Source: JAAOII01 sp965207705
Lineage (GTDB): Bacteria > Pseudomonadota > Gammaproteobacteria > CBDBNL01 > JAAOII01
NCBI GenBank assembly: GCA_965207705.1
Contig: OZ242292.1
Span: forward strand, 434,001-498,000
Reading direction: 5' to 3'
DNA length: 64,000 nucleotides
Shown here: one piece after another, positions 1-7,936 of the stretch
How the letters are laid out: each line of letters opens with the position of its first letter
How positions within the stretch are numbered: the stretch's first letter is position 1
Notes under the pieces: model-generated
Told to the model about the DNA's origin: nothing
The model's database searches: none
The model's input: the letters and a program-made list of their open reading frames with translations, nothing else
Position numbers and translations under genes: made by a program

Positions 1-166
1 CAGATGAGGTATTCTTGCAGAGAATATATTTGGCTAAGTAGTTAGCGAAACGCATTTTGCCGAGCCCTTGAGGACCTGCCAACAAAATAGCATGGGGTAG
101 TTGTTCTTTATAAGAAAGGATTTTATCCCATTGAGAAGCATGCCATTCGTAAAGCGATGAACTCAT
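1..166 (-). CDS. holB: DNA polymerase III delta' subunit, N-terminal part (window edge)
   Basis: Partial gene running off the left edge; only about 55 N-terminal residues are present. The visible sequence (MSSSLYEWHASQWDKI, then LPHAILLAGPQGLGK) matches the start of the clamp-loader delta' subunit: a short lead-in, then the modified P-loop of the AAA+ fold (residues 30-36). Delta' helps load the sliding clamp during replication. It starts 6 bp after the tmk stop, the usual mltG-tmk-holB order, so it is probably co-transcribed. The start is the ATG at 166. The family call rests on a short stretch plus context. Confidence 0.8.
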   Translation of the reverse strand, partial: MSSSLYEWHASQWDKILSYKEQLPHAILLAGPQGLGKMRFANYLAKYILCKNTSS

Positions 167-172
167 CGCCTC

Positions 173-868
173 TTAGAGTAGTTGGGTAATCAAAGGCAGC
201 ATATTTTGCCATACTTCATCTTGGGAAAGGGATGCATCAAGCACCCGACATTCTTTATGTGATTTGGCATATTCAAGATATGCTTCCCTCACCCTCTGAT
301 AAAAATCCTTGTCAAGATTATCAATTTCTTCAAATCTATCTCTGCCCATGCTCCTCCATCTTTTGATGCTTTCCTCAATTCCAATATCAAATACAATGGT
401 TATATCTGGGGTTAAGGTTGGCAAGTATTCCTCAAGATTGGCAACCGCTGCATTGCCGAGTCCCCGCCCTGCTCCTTGATAAGCATAAGATGAGGGGATA
501 TATCTGTCGCATATCACCCAGGTTCCTTGCGCAAGTTGTGGCTGTATGAAATTGTGGATGTGTTGACATCTGGCGGCAAAGAAAAGCAGGAGCTCGGTTT
601 GAGGCACTATCTTTTCTTGTTTGAAATTGAGCAGGATTTTTGCCAACTCGTCAGCAAGCGGAGTTCCACCAGGTTCTTTGGTTTGGACAACTTTGTAGTT
701 TTTGCTGCGCAGGAAATCAACTAGCTGTCGGCAATAGGATGTTTTGCCAGCTCCGTCAATACCTTCAAGACATATAAATTTTCCGGGCTGGCTCCCTGGC
801 TGGCTCGAAGATTGGCTCTCTGGCTGGCTCACAGATTGGCTCCCTGGCTGGCTCGAAGATTGGCTCAT
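173..868 (-). CDS. tmk: Thymidylate kinase with Ser/Gln-rich N-terminal repeat extension
   Basis: Phosphorylates dTMP to dTDP with ATP in the cytoplasm. Visible motifs are the P-loop GIDGAGKTS (residues 36-44), EPGG (65-68), DRY (121-123) and an Arg-rich lid near 170-180, all typical of bacterial Tmk. The first 29 residues are an unusual repeat of Ser, Gln, Pro and Gly (SQSSSQPGSQ-like), encoded by imperfect tandem repeats at about 783-868. No Met lies between this tail and the core, so the ATG at 868 is the only reasonable start; it overlaps the mltG stop (ATGA). The catalytic core appears intact, and the tail probably arose by repeat expansion. Confidence 0.96.
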   Translation of the reverse strand: MSQSSSQPGSQSVSQPESQSSSQPGSQPGKFICLEGIDGAGKTSYCRQLVDFLRSKNYKVVQTKEPGGTPLADELAKILLNFKQEKIVPQTELLLFFAARCQHIHNFIQPQLAQGTWVICDRYIPSSYAYQGAGRGLGNAAVANLEEYLPTLTPDITIVFDIGIEESIKRWRSMGRDRFEEIDNLDKDFYQRVREAYLEYAKSHKECRVLDASLSQDEVWQNMLPLITQLL

Positions 869-1926
869 TTAACTTTGCTAAGTTGAAACTTTCTCACTGC
901 AGCATTGTGCTCCTTCAAGTTTGTAGAAAAATAATGCGACCTACTGCTATCACCTTTGGCTACAAAAAACAGATACTCTGTATCAATGGGATTAAGCGCC
1001 GCTTTAATTGCCCTACTATCCACCAAAGCAATGGGCGTTGGCGGCAAACCATAAATCACATAAGTGTTATAAGGAGTGCGACGACGCAGGTCAGAGCGGC
1101 GGATATTACCATCGTAATTATCCCCCATACCATAAATTACGGTTGGGTCTGTCTGTAATTTCATTCCTATTGATAATCTTTTATTAAAGACGCCAGCTAT
1201 TAATGGGCGCTCCTCATCTAACCCAGTTTCTTTTTCTACGATGGATGCCATTATCAATGCCTCGTAAGGGTTTTTGTAAACCACCCTGTCACTGCGAGCC
1301 AGCCATTCTTCTTGTAGGACTTTTAGCAGGCGCTCATTGGATTTTTTGAGGATGGAAATATCCTTATCTCCAGCATAAAAATAATATGTGTCGGCATAGA
1401 AAATGCCCTCGGGATGGCGGTAATCGGAGGCAAGCAAATTCATAATATCCGTTACGGTCATATCTTTGGTAGTGGGAGTTAAGTACGGATGATTTATCAA
1501 CTTGTCGTAAAAATCGGCAAAAGTTGCCCCTATGTCTACAGTTATATAATATAAATATTGTTTTCCAGTCGCTATATTAAGGATTAGGTCGTGTATTCTC
1601 ATCCCCTTTGACACTTGATATTCACCACGTTGCAAATTACTTGGCACGCCATGAATGTAATACCATAGTTTTAAGCGGCGCGGGTTATTGATTAAATCAT
1701 CCGCCGCCAAGTTATTAATAATAGCAATTAACCCGCTGCCTGCCTTTACCTTTAGGACATAATTATCGGGAACATTAGTCAGCTGGCGTGAAATAACTGA
1801 ATAAGCAACACCGCGTAGAGCAAAGGTAGCCAGAATTATGCATAGAATTATGCATATAAGAATAACCGCAACATATTTAGCATAATTTATATGCTTTTTA
1901 GTGAAACCGGTTTTGATGCCGGGCAT
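865..1926 (-). CDS. mltG: Endolytic murein transglycosylase MltG (YceG-like)
   Basis: Inner-membrane lytic transglycosylase thought to cut nascent glycan strands and set their length. A single membrane helix spans about residues 17-38, followed by a periplasmic region. The catalytic signature SIVEKETG (catalytic Glu near 231), followed by AGVFNKRL, MKLQTDPTVIYG and YNTYVIYGLPPTPI, is characteristic of the family. The length of 353 aa is normal. It starts 5 bp after fabF and overlaps tmk by 4 bp, so it belongs to the same transcription unit. pabC, often located between fabF and mltG, is absent. Confidence 0.96.
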   Translation of the reverse strand: MPGIKTGFTKKHINYAKYVAVILICIILCIILATFALRGVAYSVISRQLTNVPDNYVLKVKAGSGLIAIINNLAADDLINNPRRLKLWYYIHGVPSNLQRGEYQVSKGMRIHDLILNIATGKQYLYYITVDIGATFADFYDKLINHPYLTPTTKDMTVTDIMNLLASDYRHPEGIFYADTYYFYAGDKDISILKKSNERLLKVLQEEWLARSDRVVYKNPYEALIMASIVEKETGLDEERPLIAGVFNKRLSIGMKLQTDPTVIYGMGDNYDGNIRRSDLRRRTPYNTYVIYGLPPTPIALVDSRAIKAALNPIDTEYLFFVAKGDSSRSHYFSTNLKEHNAAVRKFQLSKVK

Positions 1927-1931
1927 ATTTG

Positions 1932-3170
1932 TTAGACCCGACTAAAAATTAATGATGCATTGGTCCCGCCAAAACCAAAAGAGTTTGAAAGCGCTTTATC
2001 AACTTTAAGTTCTCGCGCAGTATGGGGGATAAAGTCCAAATCACACTCAACATCTGGTTCATCAAGGTTAATCGTAGGGGGAACAGCCCCTTCTTTAATC
2101 GTCAGGACGGTGTAGATTGCTTCTATGGCTCCAGCCGCGCCTAATAGATGCCCTGTCATGGATTTGGTGGAACTGATTACTGAAGAGCTAGCGTCACTGC
2201 CAAATACACTTTTTATAGCCCTAACTTCTGCTAGGTCTCCCAGCATAGTGGAAGTTCCATGGGCATTAATATACTGAATATCAGCAGAATTAACGGAGGC
2301 GTCATGCAGAGCATTCTGCATAGAGAGAGCGGCGCCTGAACCATCTTCGGGCGGCGCAGTTATATGGTGGGCATCTGAACTCATACCAAAACCTGTAATT
2401 TCAGCATAAATATTTGCATTACGTTTCTTGGCGTGTTCATATTCTTCCAGCACGAGAATACCAGCTCCTTCACCTAGCACAAAACCATCGCGTCCTTTAT
2501 CCCACGGACGACTTGCCTGCTGTGGCGCATCATTACGAGTGGAAATAGCTTTGGTAGCCATGAATCCAGCCAGCCCTAAAGGATTAACCGGCGCTTCACT
2601 GCCGCCTGTAACTGCCATGTCTACTTCACCATAAGCGATAGAACGGTAACCGAGTCCGATGGAATGAGTGCCAGTGGTGCAGGCAGTTCCAACAGCGATG
2701 CTGGGACCCCTAAGCCCATACTTAATGGAAATAAGTCCAGCTGCCATATTGATAATATTGCCAGGAACAAAAAATGGTGATACCCTGCTATAGCCCTTTT
2801 GAGTAAGAGTATTAGAGGTTTCGTAGATAGTATCAATGCCGCCAATACCAGAGCCAATGTATATAGCAATCCTTGCGGCATTAGCGGGATTAGGGGAAAT
2901 TCCTGCATCCTGCAGTGCCTGAAAAGCGGCTACGGTGCTGTAGACAATAAAAACATCCAAGCGACGTTGGTCCTTAGGTTCTACAATGCCATCGGCACTA
3001 AAGCCCTTAAGCTGACCAGCAAAAGTAGTGGCGCAACCTGAAATGTCAAACCCACTTATAGTGTCAATACCACTAGTACCTTTGGTAAGGGCATCCCAAT
3101 TGGATTTGACATCATTACCCAGTGGCGATACCATCCCCAACCCCGTAATAACGACTCTACGTTGCGTCAT
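1932..3170 (-). CDS. fabF: 3-oxoacyl-ACP synthase II
   Basis: Elongating condensing enzyme of type II fatty-acid synthesis: joins acyl-enzyme with malonyl-ACP. The Cys-His-His triad is visible: Cys164 in TACTTGTH, His304 in NAHGTST and His340 in KSMTGHLLGAAG. The C-terminal NSFGFGGTNASLIF is also typical. Length of 412 aa is standard. It lies downstream of acpP, as in many gammaproteobacteria. Because no fabH is present in the cluster, initiation of fatty-acid synthesis must rely on a gene elsewhere or on another condensing enzyme. Confidence 0.97.
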   Translation of the reverse strand: MTQRRVVITGLGMVSPLGNDVKSNWDALTKGTSGIDTISGFDISGCATTFAGQLKGFSADGIVEPKDQRRLDVFIVYSTVAAFQALQDAGISPNPANAARIAIYIGSGIGGIDTIYETSNTLTQKGYSRVSPFFVPGNIINMAAGLISIKYGLRGPSIAVGTACTTGTHSIGLGYRSIAYGEVDMAVTGGSEAPVNPLGLAGFMATKAISTRNDAPQQASRPWDKGRDGFVLGEGAGILVLEEYEHAKKRNANIYAEITGFGMSSDAHHITAPPEDGSGAALSMQNALHDASVNSADIQYINAHGTSTMLGDLAEVRAIKSVFGSDASSSVISSTKSMTGHLLGAAGAIEAIYTVLTIKEGAVPPTINLDEPDVECDLDFIPHTARELKVDKALSNSFGFGGTNASLIFSRV

Positions 3171-3308
3171 GTTTTTTCATGTTGCTGCGTTATAAGTAGC
3201 TTAAAGCAAGAATAGCAAAAATAGCCAAGTTCAAACAAGGACATTGTAAGGGCGCAATAGTATCTATATAGCATCTAGCAAGCCCTTTGCCATTTGTTGA
3301 TTGGCTAT

Positions 3309-3554
3309 TTATTTTGCGGAAATTTTAGTTATGTAGTCAACCGCATTTTGAATGGTCTTGATGTTCTCCGCTTCTTCATCGGGGATTTCTGTTTCAAAAT
3401 GGTCTTCCAAAGCCATTACTAGCTCAACGGTATCCAATGAATCAGCGCCAAGATCATCTACAAAAGAAGAGGTGTTTTTAATAACATCCAATTCTATGTT
3501 CAGTTGTTCTGCTGTAATTTCTTTTACAGATTTTTCAATATCTTTAGGGTCCAT
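3309..3554 (-). CDS. acpP: Acyl carrier protein
   Basis: Small acidic carrier that holds growing fatty acyl chains on 4'-phosphopantetheine. The attachment motif GADSLDTVELVMALE is present, with the modified serine at residue 39. The length of 81 aa and the acidic composition match bacterial AcpP. It sits between fabG and fabF. There are 138 bp before fabF and 133 bp after fabG, enough room for its own promoter, as is common for this highly expressed gene. Confidence 0.98.
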   Translation of the reverse strand: MDPKDIEKSVKEITAEQLNIELDVIKNTSSFVDDLGADSLDTVELVMALEDHFETEIPDEEAENIKTIQNAVDYITKISAK

Positions 3555-3687
3555 ATTTATTAACTCCTCTATAAGTGTAAATATTAATAATAATTTTGTA
3601 TGTTTAACGTCTATAAGACAATATTAATCCTCGCCTTTTTATAAACTAATTGTATAAACTAAAATAGATTATAAGTTAGATTATAGT

Positions 3688-4461
3688 TTAATTCATCGCC
3701 ATTCCACCATTTATATGTAATGTTTGTCCAGTAATATAATCGGCTCCATTAGAAGCTAAGAAACTTGCAGCCGCAGCGATTTCATGCGGTTTGCCATAGC
3801 GGTGCAGAGGAATACTTGCCAGCAGTTGCTCTTTTATTTTTTCATCAAGTTGGTCTGTCATATCTGTCTCAATGAAACCTGGAGCTATTAGGTTTGCGGT
3901 TATGTTCCTTGAAGCGAATTCACGCGCTAAAGATTTGCATAATCCAGATAAGCCGGCTTTTGCCGCAGAATAATTTGCTTGCCCAAGATTGCCGATGCTA
4001 CCCACTACCGAACCAATAAAAATGATTCTGCCCCATCTGGCTTTAATCATCGCCTTAACCGCATGCTTACATAAAAGAAAGGAACCAGTTAGGTTTACGT
4101 CCATTACTCGCTGCCATTCTTCTGCCTTCATTCTGAGAATTAGATTGTCCGCAGTTATACCTGCGTTAGCCACTAGCACTAGTGGCGAGGAATTTTGTTC
4201 TGCTAATTCCTTGAATAGCTGAGTGACTGAATCTTCGTTTTCTTGGCGTAAAACCTTGCCGCAGGATTGGGGAGAAATAGGACTGAGGTGCTTAGTAATC
4301 GCGTCTGCGCCTTCTTGCGTGGTAGCTGTGCCAATGACTGTGTTTCCTTGTTGCGCCAATTGTTCGGCGATGGCTTTGCCTAGCCCGCGGCTGGCGCCAG
4401 TTATCAATGTGATGGGGGGGGTATTAGGCGGGATATTAGGCGATGATGTAGTAGATGTCAT
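3688..4461 (-). CDS. fabG: 3-oxoacyl-ACP reductase
   Basis: NADPH-dependent reductase of the fatty-acid elongation cycle (SDR family). The nucleotide-binding motif is TGASRGLG (residues 21-28), the NAG motif is near 99-101, and the catalytic Ser151, Tyr164 and Lys168 are in SVVGSIGN and YSAAK. The C-terminal ITGQTLHINGGMAMN is typical of FabG. The N-terminus carries an unusual Ser/Thr/Asn/Pro tail of about 15 residues before the Rossmann fold. The start shares one base with the fabD stop, implying translational coupling. Confidence 0.97.
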   Translation of the reverse strand: MTSTTSSPNIPPNTPPITLITGASRGLGKAIAEQLAQQGNTVIGTATTQEGADAITKHLSPISPQSCGKVLRQENEDSVTQLFKELAEQNSSPLVLVANAGITADNLILRMKAEEWQRVMDVNLTGSFLLCKHAVKAMIKARWGRIIFIGSVVGSIGNLGQANYSAAKAGLSGLCKSLAREFASRNITANLIAPGFIETDMTDQLDEKIKEQLLASIPLHRYGKPHEIAAAASFLASNGADYITGQTLHINGGMAMN

Positions 4462-5444
4462 TATTTGCTTAGTTCGTTAAGGGCGAGGGTGAACCTATCC
4501 GGGTCTTCTCCAATTTCATACAAGTTTATATCAGGTGCAATGCTCTTGTTAAGCGAGGTAAGAACTTTCTTGGGTCCGCACTCTACTAATGACTTAACTC
4601 CACTTTTTTGCATTGCCTTAATAGTGTCAATCCACTGCACAGATTTTACTAATTGGCGAATTAGTTTTATTTTAATCTCATCGGGGGATGTAGATACGGA
4701 TGCATCTATATTATGTAGCACAGGAATCTTGGGCATATTGATGTTGGTTGTTTCAAGGTCACCTACTAGTAAATCGGCTGCGGGCTGCATCAGAGCGCAA
4801 TGTGAAGGGACAGTTACAGGCAAGAGAACCGCTCTCTTGGCGCCAGCTTTTTTTGCTTTTGCCATAGCTTTTTCAACCCCTATGGCATAACCAGATATAA
4901 CCACTTGCTTGGGGGAGTTTATATTAGCAGGGGAAACATAAGAGGTGGAAGATGCCTCACTGCATATCTCTGCCACTTTTGCCTCGTCTAAGCCCAAAAT
5001 TGCCGCCATAGCGCCTTTGTTCTCGCCCATAGACATTTTCATGTACTTGCCGCGATTGCGCACCAAATTCAAGGCAGCGGGAAAATCTAAAGCATCAGCG
5101 CAAACCAGCGCGGTGTATTCGCCCAAACTATGTCCTGCCATATAAGAAGGAAGATGACCGCCTTTGTCGCGCCACAGCTGCCATAGGGCAACCCCTGCGG
5201 TTAGCAACGCGGGCTGGGTGTTGATGGTGTTGTTTAATTCCTCTTCTTTGTCAGCATTTGTGCTGGACGCATCTTCTGTGGATGGGGCTGTAGATGGATT
5301 GGGGCAGCACATAGCCCATAAGTCAAACCCGAGAGCCTCGGCAGCAAGAGCAAAAGTGTTTTTGATTATGGGTTCTGATGCATACTTTTGCATCATACCC
5401 ACATATTGAGAACCTTGACCAGGAAAGACAAACGCAACCGTCAT
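4461..5444 (-). CDS. fabD: Malonyl-CoA:ACP transacylase
   Basis: Transfers malonyl from CoA to ACP, supplying extender units for fatty-acid synthesis. Motifs include FPGQGSQYVGM (7-17), the nucleophile Ser106 in GHSLGEY, and the catalytic His215 in TVPSHCALM. An insertion around residues 47-74, rich in Ser, Thr, Asp, Glu and Asn, interrupts the usual N-terminal region and looks like low-complexity expansion. It is coupled to fabG by a one-base overlap. In most relatives fabH and plsX lie between rpmF and fabD; here only 84 bp separate fabD from rpmF. Confidence 0.96.
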   Translation of the reverse strand: MTVAFVFPGQGSQYVGMMQKYASEPIIKNTFALAAEALGFDLWAMCCPNPSTAPSTEDASSTNADKEEELNNTINTQPALLTAGVALWQLWRDKGGHLPSYMAGHSLGEYTALVCADALDFPAALNLVRNRGKYMKMSMGENKGAMAAILGLDEAKVAEICSEASSTSYVSPANINSPKQVVISGYAIGVEKAMAKAKKAGAKRAVLLPVTVPSHCALMQPAADLLVGDLETTNINMPKIPVLHNIDASVSTSPDEIKIKLIRQLVKSVQWIDTIKAMQKSGVKSLVECGPKKVLTSLNKSIAPDINLYEIGEDPDRFTLALNELSK

Positions 5445-5528
5445 TATTTATGGACTGCTCCTTTTAGATGCTTGTTTTAGATTTGTGTTTCCGTTGATAT
5501 TCATCCCTATCTTGTATATCTGTTATAC

Positions 5529-5741
5529 CTATTGGGCGGACTCTTCGTCTTGTGTTTCTTCGGTCTTAATATTAACGCGAACTACTTGTTTGCCACGATA
5601 ATAACCGCTTTCTGTCATATTATGACGAAGGTGTAGTTCGCCAGTGGTAGAATCTACCGAATATGCCGCGGGCTTCGCGCCATGATGCGAACGCCTCATA
5701 TCACGTTTGGAACGTGATTTTTTACTTTTCTGAACTGCCAT
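5529..5741 (-). CDS. rpmF: 50S ribosomal protein L32
   Basis: Small basic ribosomal protein. The N-terminus MAVQKSKKSRSKRDMRRSHH is the standard L32 start. The C-terminal half has LRHNMTESGYYRGKQVV, and no zinc-binding cysteines, so this is a Cys-minus L32. Length of 70 aa is slightly long owing to an acidic tail (EETQDEESAQ). It heads the fatty-acid cluster, as in many bacteria, but is directly followed by fabD rather than plsX and fabH. No yceD-like gene is seen upstream. Confidence 0.95.
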   Translation of the reverse strand: MAVQKSKKSRSKRDMRRSHHGAKPAAYSVDSTTGELHLRHNMTESGYYRGKQVVRVNIKTEETQDEESAQ

Positions 5742-6000
5742 AATTAAAGTATAAGTTAATTTTCTATAGTTTTCACTGCTATTTGTCCCTCCTGCTATTC
5801 ATTACCCCCTCCCTGAGTAAACTCTTTAATAAGGATTTATTTTACCTTATAAGGGGAGTATATACATAATTTTTTAATATATTTTTTAAACTTATAACTC
5901 CTAACTCAGAGTCCAATATGTATCTGAGGCTATGCAGCGGTAGGTTACTATTAACCTATAAAACTTCTTACCCCTCTCTGTCATGCATAGTATGTAGATG

Positions 6001-6318
6001 TTATTTCATCCGACCTGAAATTTTCTCTACCCATGCTAATATTCTTTCTATTTGTTCTATATCTTTTTGATCCGCCCAAATAAACATTGGAATACACACG
6101 CCAATAAAAAGTATTATAGATTGTACACTATTTATTCTTCCACAGATAAAAATAACAGTTAATAAAAAAATAAGAAAAAACCAAGCCCAAATATATAAAT
6201 ACAAGGCGTCAACCCGTTTTTTTTCAAGTTCTGCTGATATTTGAGATGCAACTTCATCTCCATTTTCAATAGTAGAACGGCTATATTGATCTATCTTTGA
6301 TTTTTCTTTTATCGCCAC
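6001..6318 (-). CDS. Small two-helix membrane protein, candidate PanT-type toxin
   Basis: Unrecognised 105-aa protein. A charged N-terminal half (residues 1-38) precedes two hydrophobic helices (about 39-60 and 65-82) separated by a short turn, then a charged C-terminus. The start is GTG at 6318. It begins 15 bp after the DUF4065-like gene, whose TAG stop is part of an AGGAG ribosome-binding site upstream of this gene, so the two are probably translated together. Small membrane proteins are one of the toxin types paired with Panacea antitoxins, so a toxin role is plausible but inferred from context only. It could instead be an unrelated membrane protein. Confidence 0.6.
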   Translation of the reverse strand: MAIKEKSKIDQYSRSTIENGDEVASQISAELEKKRVDALYLYIWAWFFLIFLLTVIFICGRINSVQSIILFIGVCIPMFIWADQKDIEQIERILAWVEKISGRMK

Positions 6319-6333
6319 AAAATGCAGATTCTC

Positions 6334-6783
6334 CTAACGATATAAAGAATTATATTCCTGTATAGAATCTTCAAGTGTAATAGGAATGTATTTTACCCCC
6401 TGCCTATATTTCTTTTTCCAAGCACCATCAGCTTGATGAGTTAAATTCACCAGTTGACCCGCTGTGTATTTAGATAAATATAAGCCAGTTTCTTTAATTA
6501 GATCATAACCCTCTTTTTCTACAGGATCAGAAACATCAAGAATATCTACACCAAATATATCCAATACCCTTTTTGCGCCAAAACACCTCAACTTATTGTA
6601 TAGTGTAGGAAGCACGGGACCATACTTCCACGCCTCAAAATGTTCATGGAATAAAGCTTTTTCTGTTCTACCTGCATACAAAACATAGCATACATATAGT
6701 ATCTTATGTAACTCCATATTCGTAATCTCCCATTTAGTTAAATGGCAGAGAGTTTTACCTGCCTGTAATGTTGATATTGTCAT
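6334..6783 (-). CDS. Panacea-domain (DUF4065/SocA-like) protein, candidate antitoxin
   Basis: Resembles the DUF4065 (Panacea) family: a leading segment with ELHKILYVCYVLYAG, then FHEHFEAWKYGPVLPTLYNKL (around residues 44-64), and a C-terminal TAGQLVNLTHQADGAWKKKY. The EAWKYGPVxPxLY motif is the family hallmark. Known members include the proteolytic adaptor SocA and PanA antitoxins that neutralise diverse toxins encoded next door. Length of 149 aa is typical. It precedes a small membrane protein by 15 bp, the expected antitoxin-toxin layout. There are no other mobile genes nearby. Confidence 0.85.
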   Translation of the reverse strand: MTISTLQAGKTLCHLTKWEITNMELHKILYVCYVLYAGRTEKALFHEHFEAWKYGPVLPTLYNKLRCFGAKRVLDIFGVDILDVSDPVEKEGYDLIKETGLYLSKYTAGQLVNLTHQADGAWKKKYRQGVKYIPITLEDSIQEYNSLYR

Positions 6784-6951
6784 AATATTTTTACTTCTTT
6801 GTTAATGCTAAAATTCATATATTCTCTATCTCTTAACAATGTCATTATAAAGCACTTGCCTTATATTTATCCCTGTTATAATTAATTATGGAAAATATTT
6901 TTATTAATTTAGTGGACTCAAGTATATAATTCCCATTTTTTATTATTAGTG

Positions 6952-7026
6952 CATCGCAAGGGTTAGGTATTTTGCGGGCGGAGCGCAGCTCCGCCCCTAC
7001 AGACCATCATCGCAAGAATTTATGCA
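6952..7026 (-). repeat. Dispersed palindromic element, copy 1
   Basis: The core is a palindrome with arms GGGCGGAGC and GCTCCGCCC at about 6976-6996. It is flanked on the left by TCGCAAG-GGTTAGGTATTTTGC and on the right by CCTACAGACCATCATCGCAAG. Almost the same sequence recurs at copy 2 and elsewhere in the window, always 3' of a gene. Strand is given relative to the gene it follows (lipB). Confidence 0.85.
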
Positions 7027-7061
7027 TTATACCAGAGGTGTGTTGCGAGCATTCCGATGGT

Positions 7062-7137
7062 ACATCGCGAGAGTTATACATTTTGCGGGCGGAGCGCAGC
7101 TCACGCCCCTACAGACCATCATCGCAAGAATTTATGC
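7062..7137 (-). repeat. Dispersed palindromic element, copy 2
   Basis: Near-identical to copy 1 over about 55 bp, including the right flank CCTACAGACCATCATCGCAAG and the trailing AATTTATGCA. One arm has an inserted base (GCTCACGCCCC). It lies about 90 bp 3' of the lipB stop and is followed by further degenerate units up to about 7205. Confidence 0.85.
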
Positions 7138-7223
7138 ACCATACATGTGCACGTCGTAAGTTTAGGCATCATATCAGACGTTAGTCGCAAGGATTTATGC
7201 ATAATTTTTTTAATATATTTTAT

Positions 7224-7862
7224 TTAAAATGTAGATGTCAATGATTGTGTTAGGTCATTCAGGGCTTGTTGGCGGGAAATATTAATTCCCAGGGATGATA
7301 AATCAACAACCTCTAAATTATCATAACCACATACATTAATATAAGAAAAAGGCGATAAGTCCATAGAGTGATTAATGCTGATGCCATGATAACACCTTCC
7401 ATGCCGCACTCTAAAACCTAAAGAGGCAAGCTTGGCATTATTAACATAAACCCCTGGCATAGAAGAACGGCGATGAGGACGCAACCCTTCTTGCAATTGA
7501 TAAGTGTTGAGGAAATTAATCACCAATTCTTCGCTGTTATAAATCAATTCCTTCACAGACATTTTTCGCCTGCGTAAATCAAGCAATAAGTATAAGATGA
7601 TTTGACCAGGACCATGGTAGGTTATTTGCCCCCCCCTATCGCTTTGTGTAACAGCAATGTTAAGAGGGTTATTCAGCAGATCTGAGGCATCTGAGTTTTG
7701 CCCCAGAGTAAACACTGCATCATGCGAAGTAATCCAACATTCATCAAGTGTTTGCTCGGTTCTGGCAAGAGTCCATTGCCTCATGCGAGTCATAGTTTGT
7801 TGATAATCCGTGATACCTAAGTCGGTTATTTTTATGGTTGTGGATAAATCGTCTGTTAGCAT
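7224..7862 (-). CDS. lipB: Lipoyl(octanoyl) transferase
   Basis: Transfers octanoyl from ACP to lipoyl domains of 2-oxoacid dehydrogenases and GcvH. Signature RGGQITYHGPGQIILYLLLD and the catalytic region KLASLGFRVRHGRCYHGISIN are visible, with the acyl-carrying cysteine in NVCGYDN. Length of 212 aa is normal. The usual partner lipA is not adjacent. Dispersed palindromic elements lie 3' of the gene, and short direct repeats with GGGAAATGTAG occur just upstream of its start (7890-7921). Confidence 0.96.
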   Translation of the reverse strand: MLTDDLSTTIKITDLGITDYQQTMTRMRQWTLARTEQTLDECWITSHDAVFTLGQNSDASDLLNNPLNIAVTQSDRGGQITYHGPGQIILYLLLDLRRRKMSVKELIYNSEELVINFLNTYQLQEGLRPHRRSSMPGVYVNNAKLASLGFRVRHGRCYHGISINHSMDLSPFSYINVCGYDNLEVVDLSSLGINISRQQALNDLTQSLTSTF

Positions 7863-7936
7863 TGGAGTGGTTTTTCCCAGAGAACTATGTAGAGAAATGT
7901 GGGGAAATGTAGGGAAATGTAGAAACAGAAGTTTTA

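Larger units (their letters stand above)
6784..7223. other. Intergenic region with two dispersed palindromic elements
   Basis: This 440-bp gap separates the Panacea-type gene pair from lipB. The left part (6784-6950) is AT-rich and probably holds the promoter of the pair. The right part (6952-7205) consists of two copies of the dispersed palindromic element plus degenerate copies of an associated unit of about 33 bp with TCGCAAGAATTTATGCA-like ends. No open reading frame with coding character was seen. The elements lie 3' of lipB. Confidence 0.7.

Noticed and set aside
5742..6000. Remnant of plsX or fabH between rpmF and the Panacea pair
   Set aside because: The 259-bp gap is AT-rich with stops in all frames and shows no trace of either gene.
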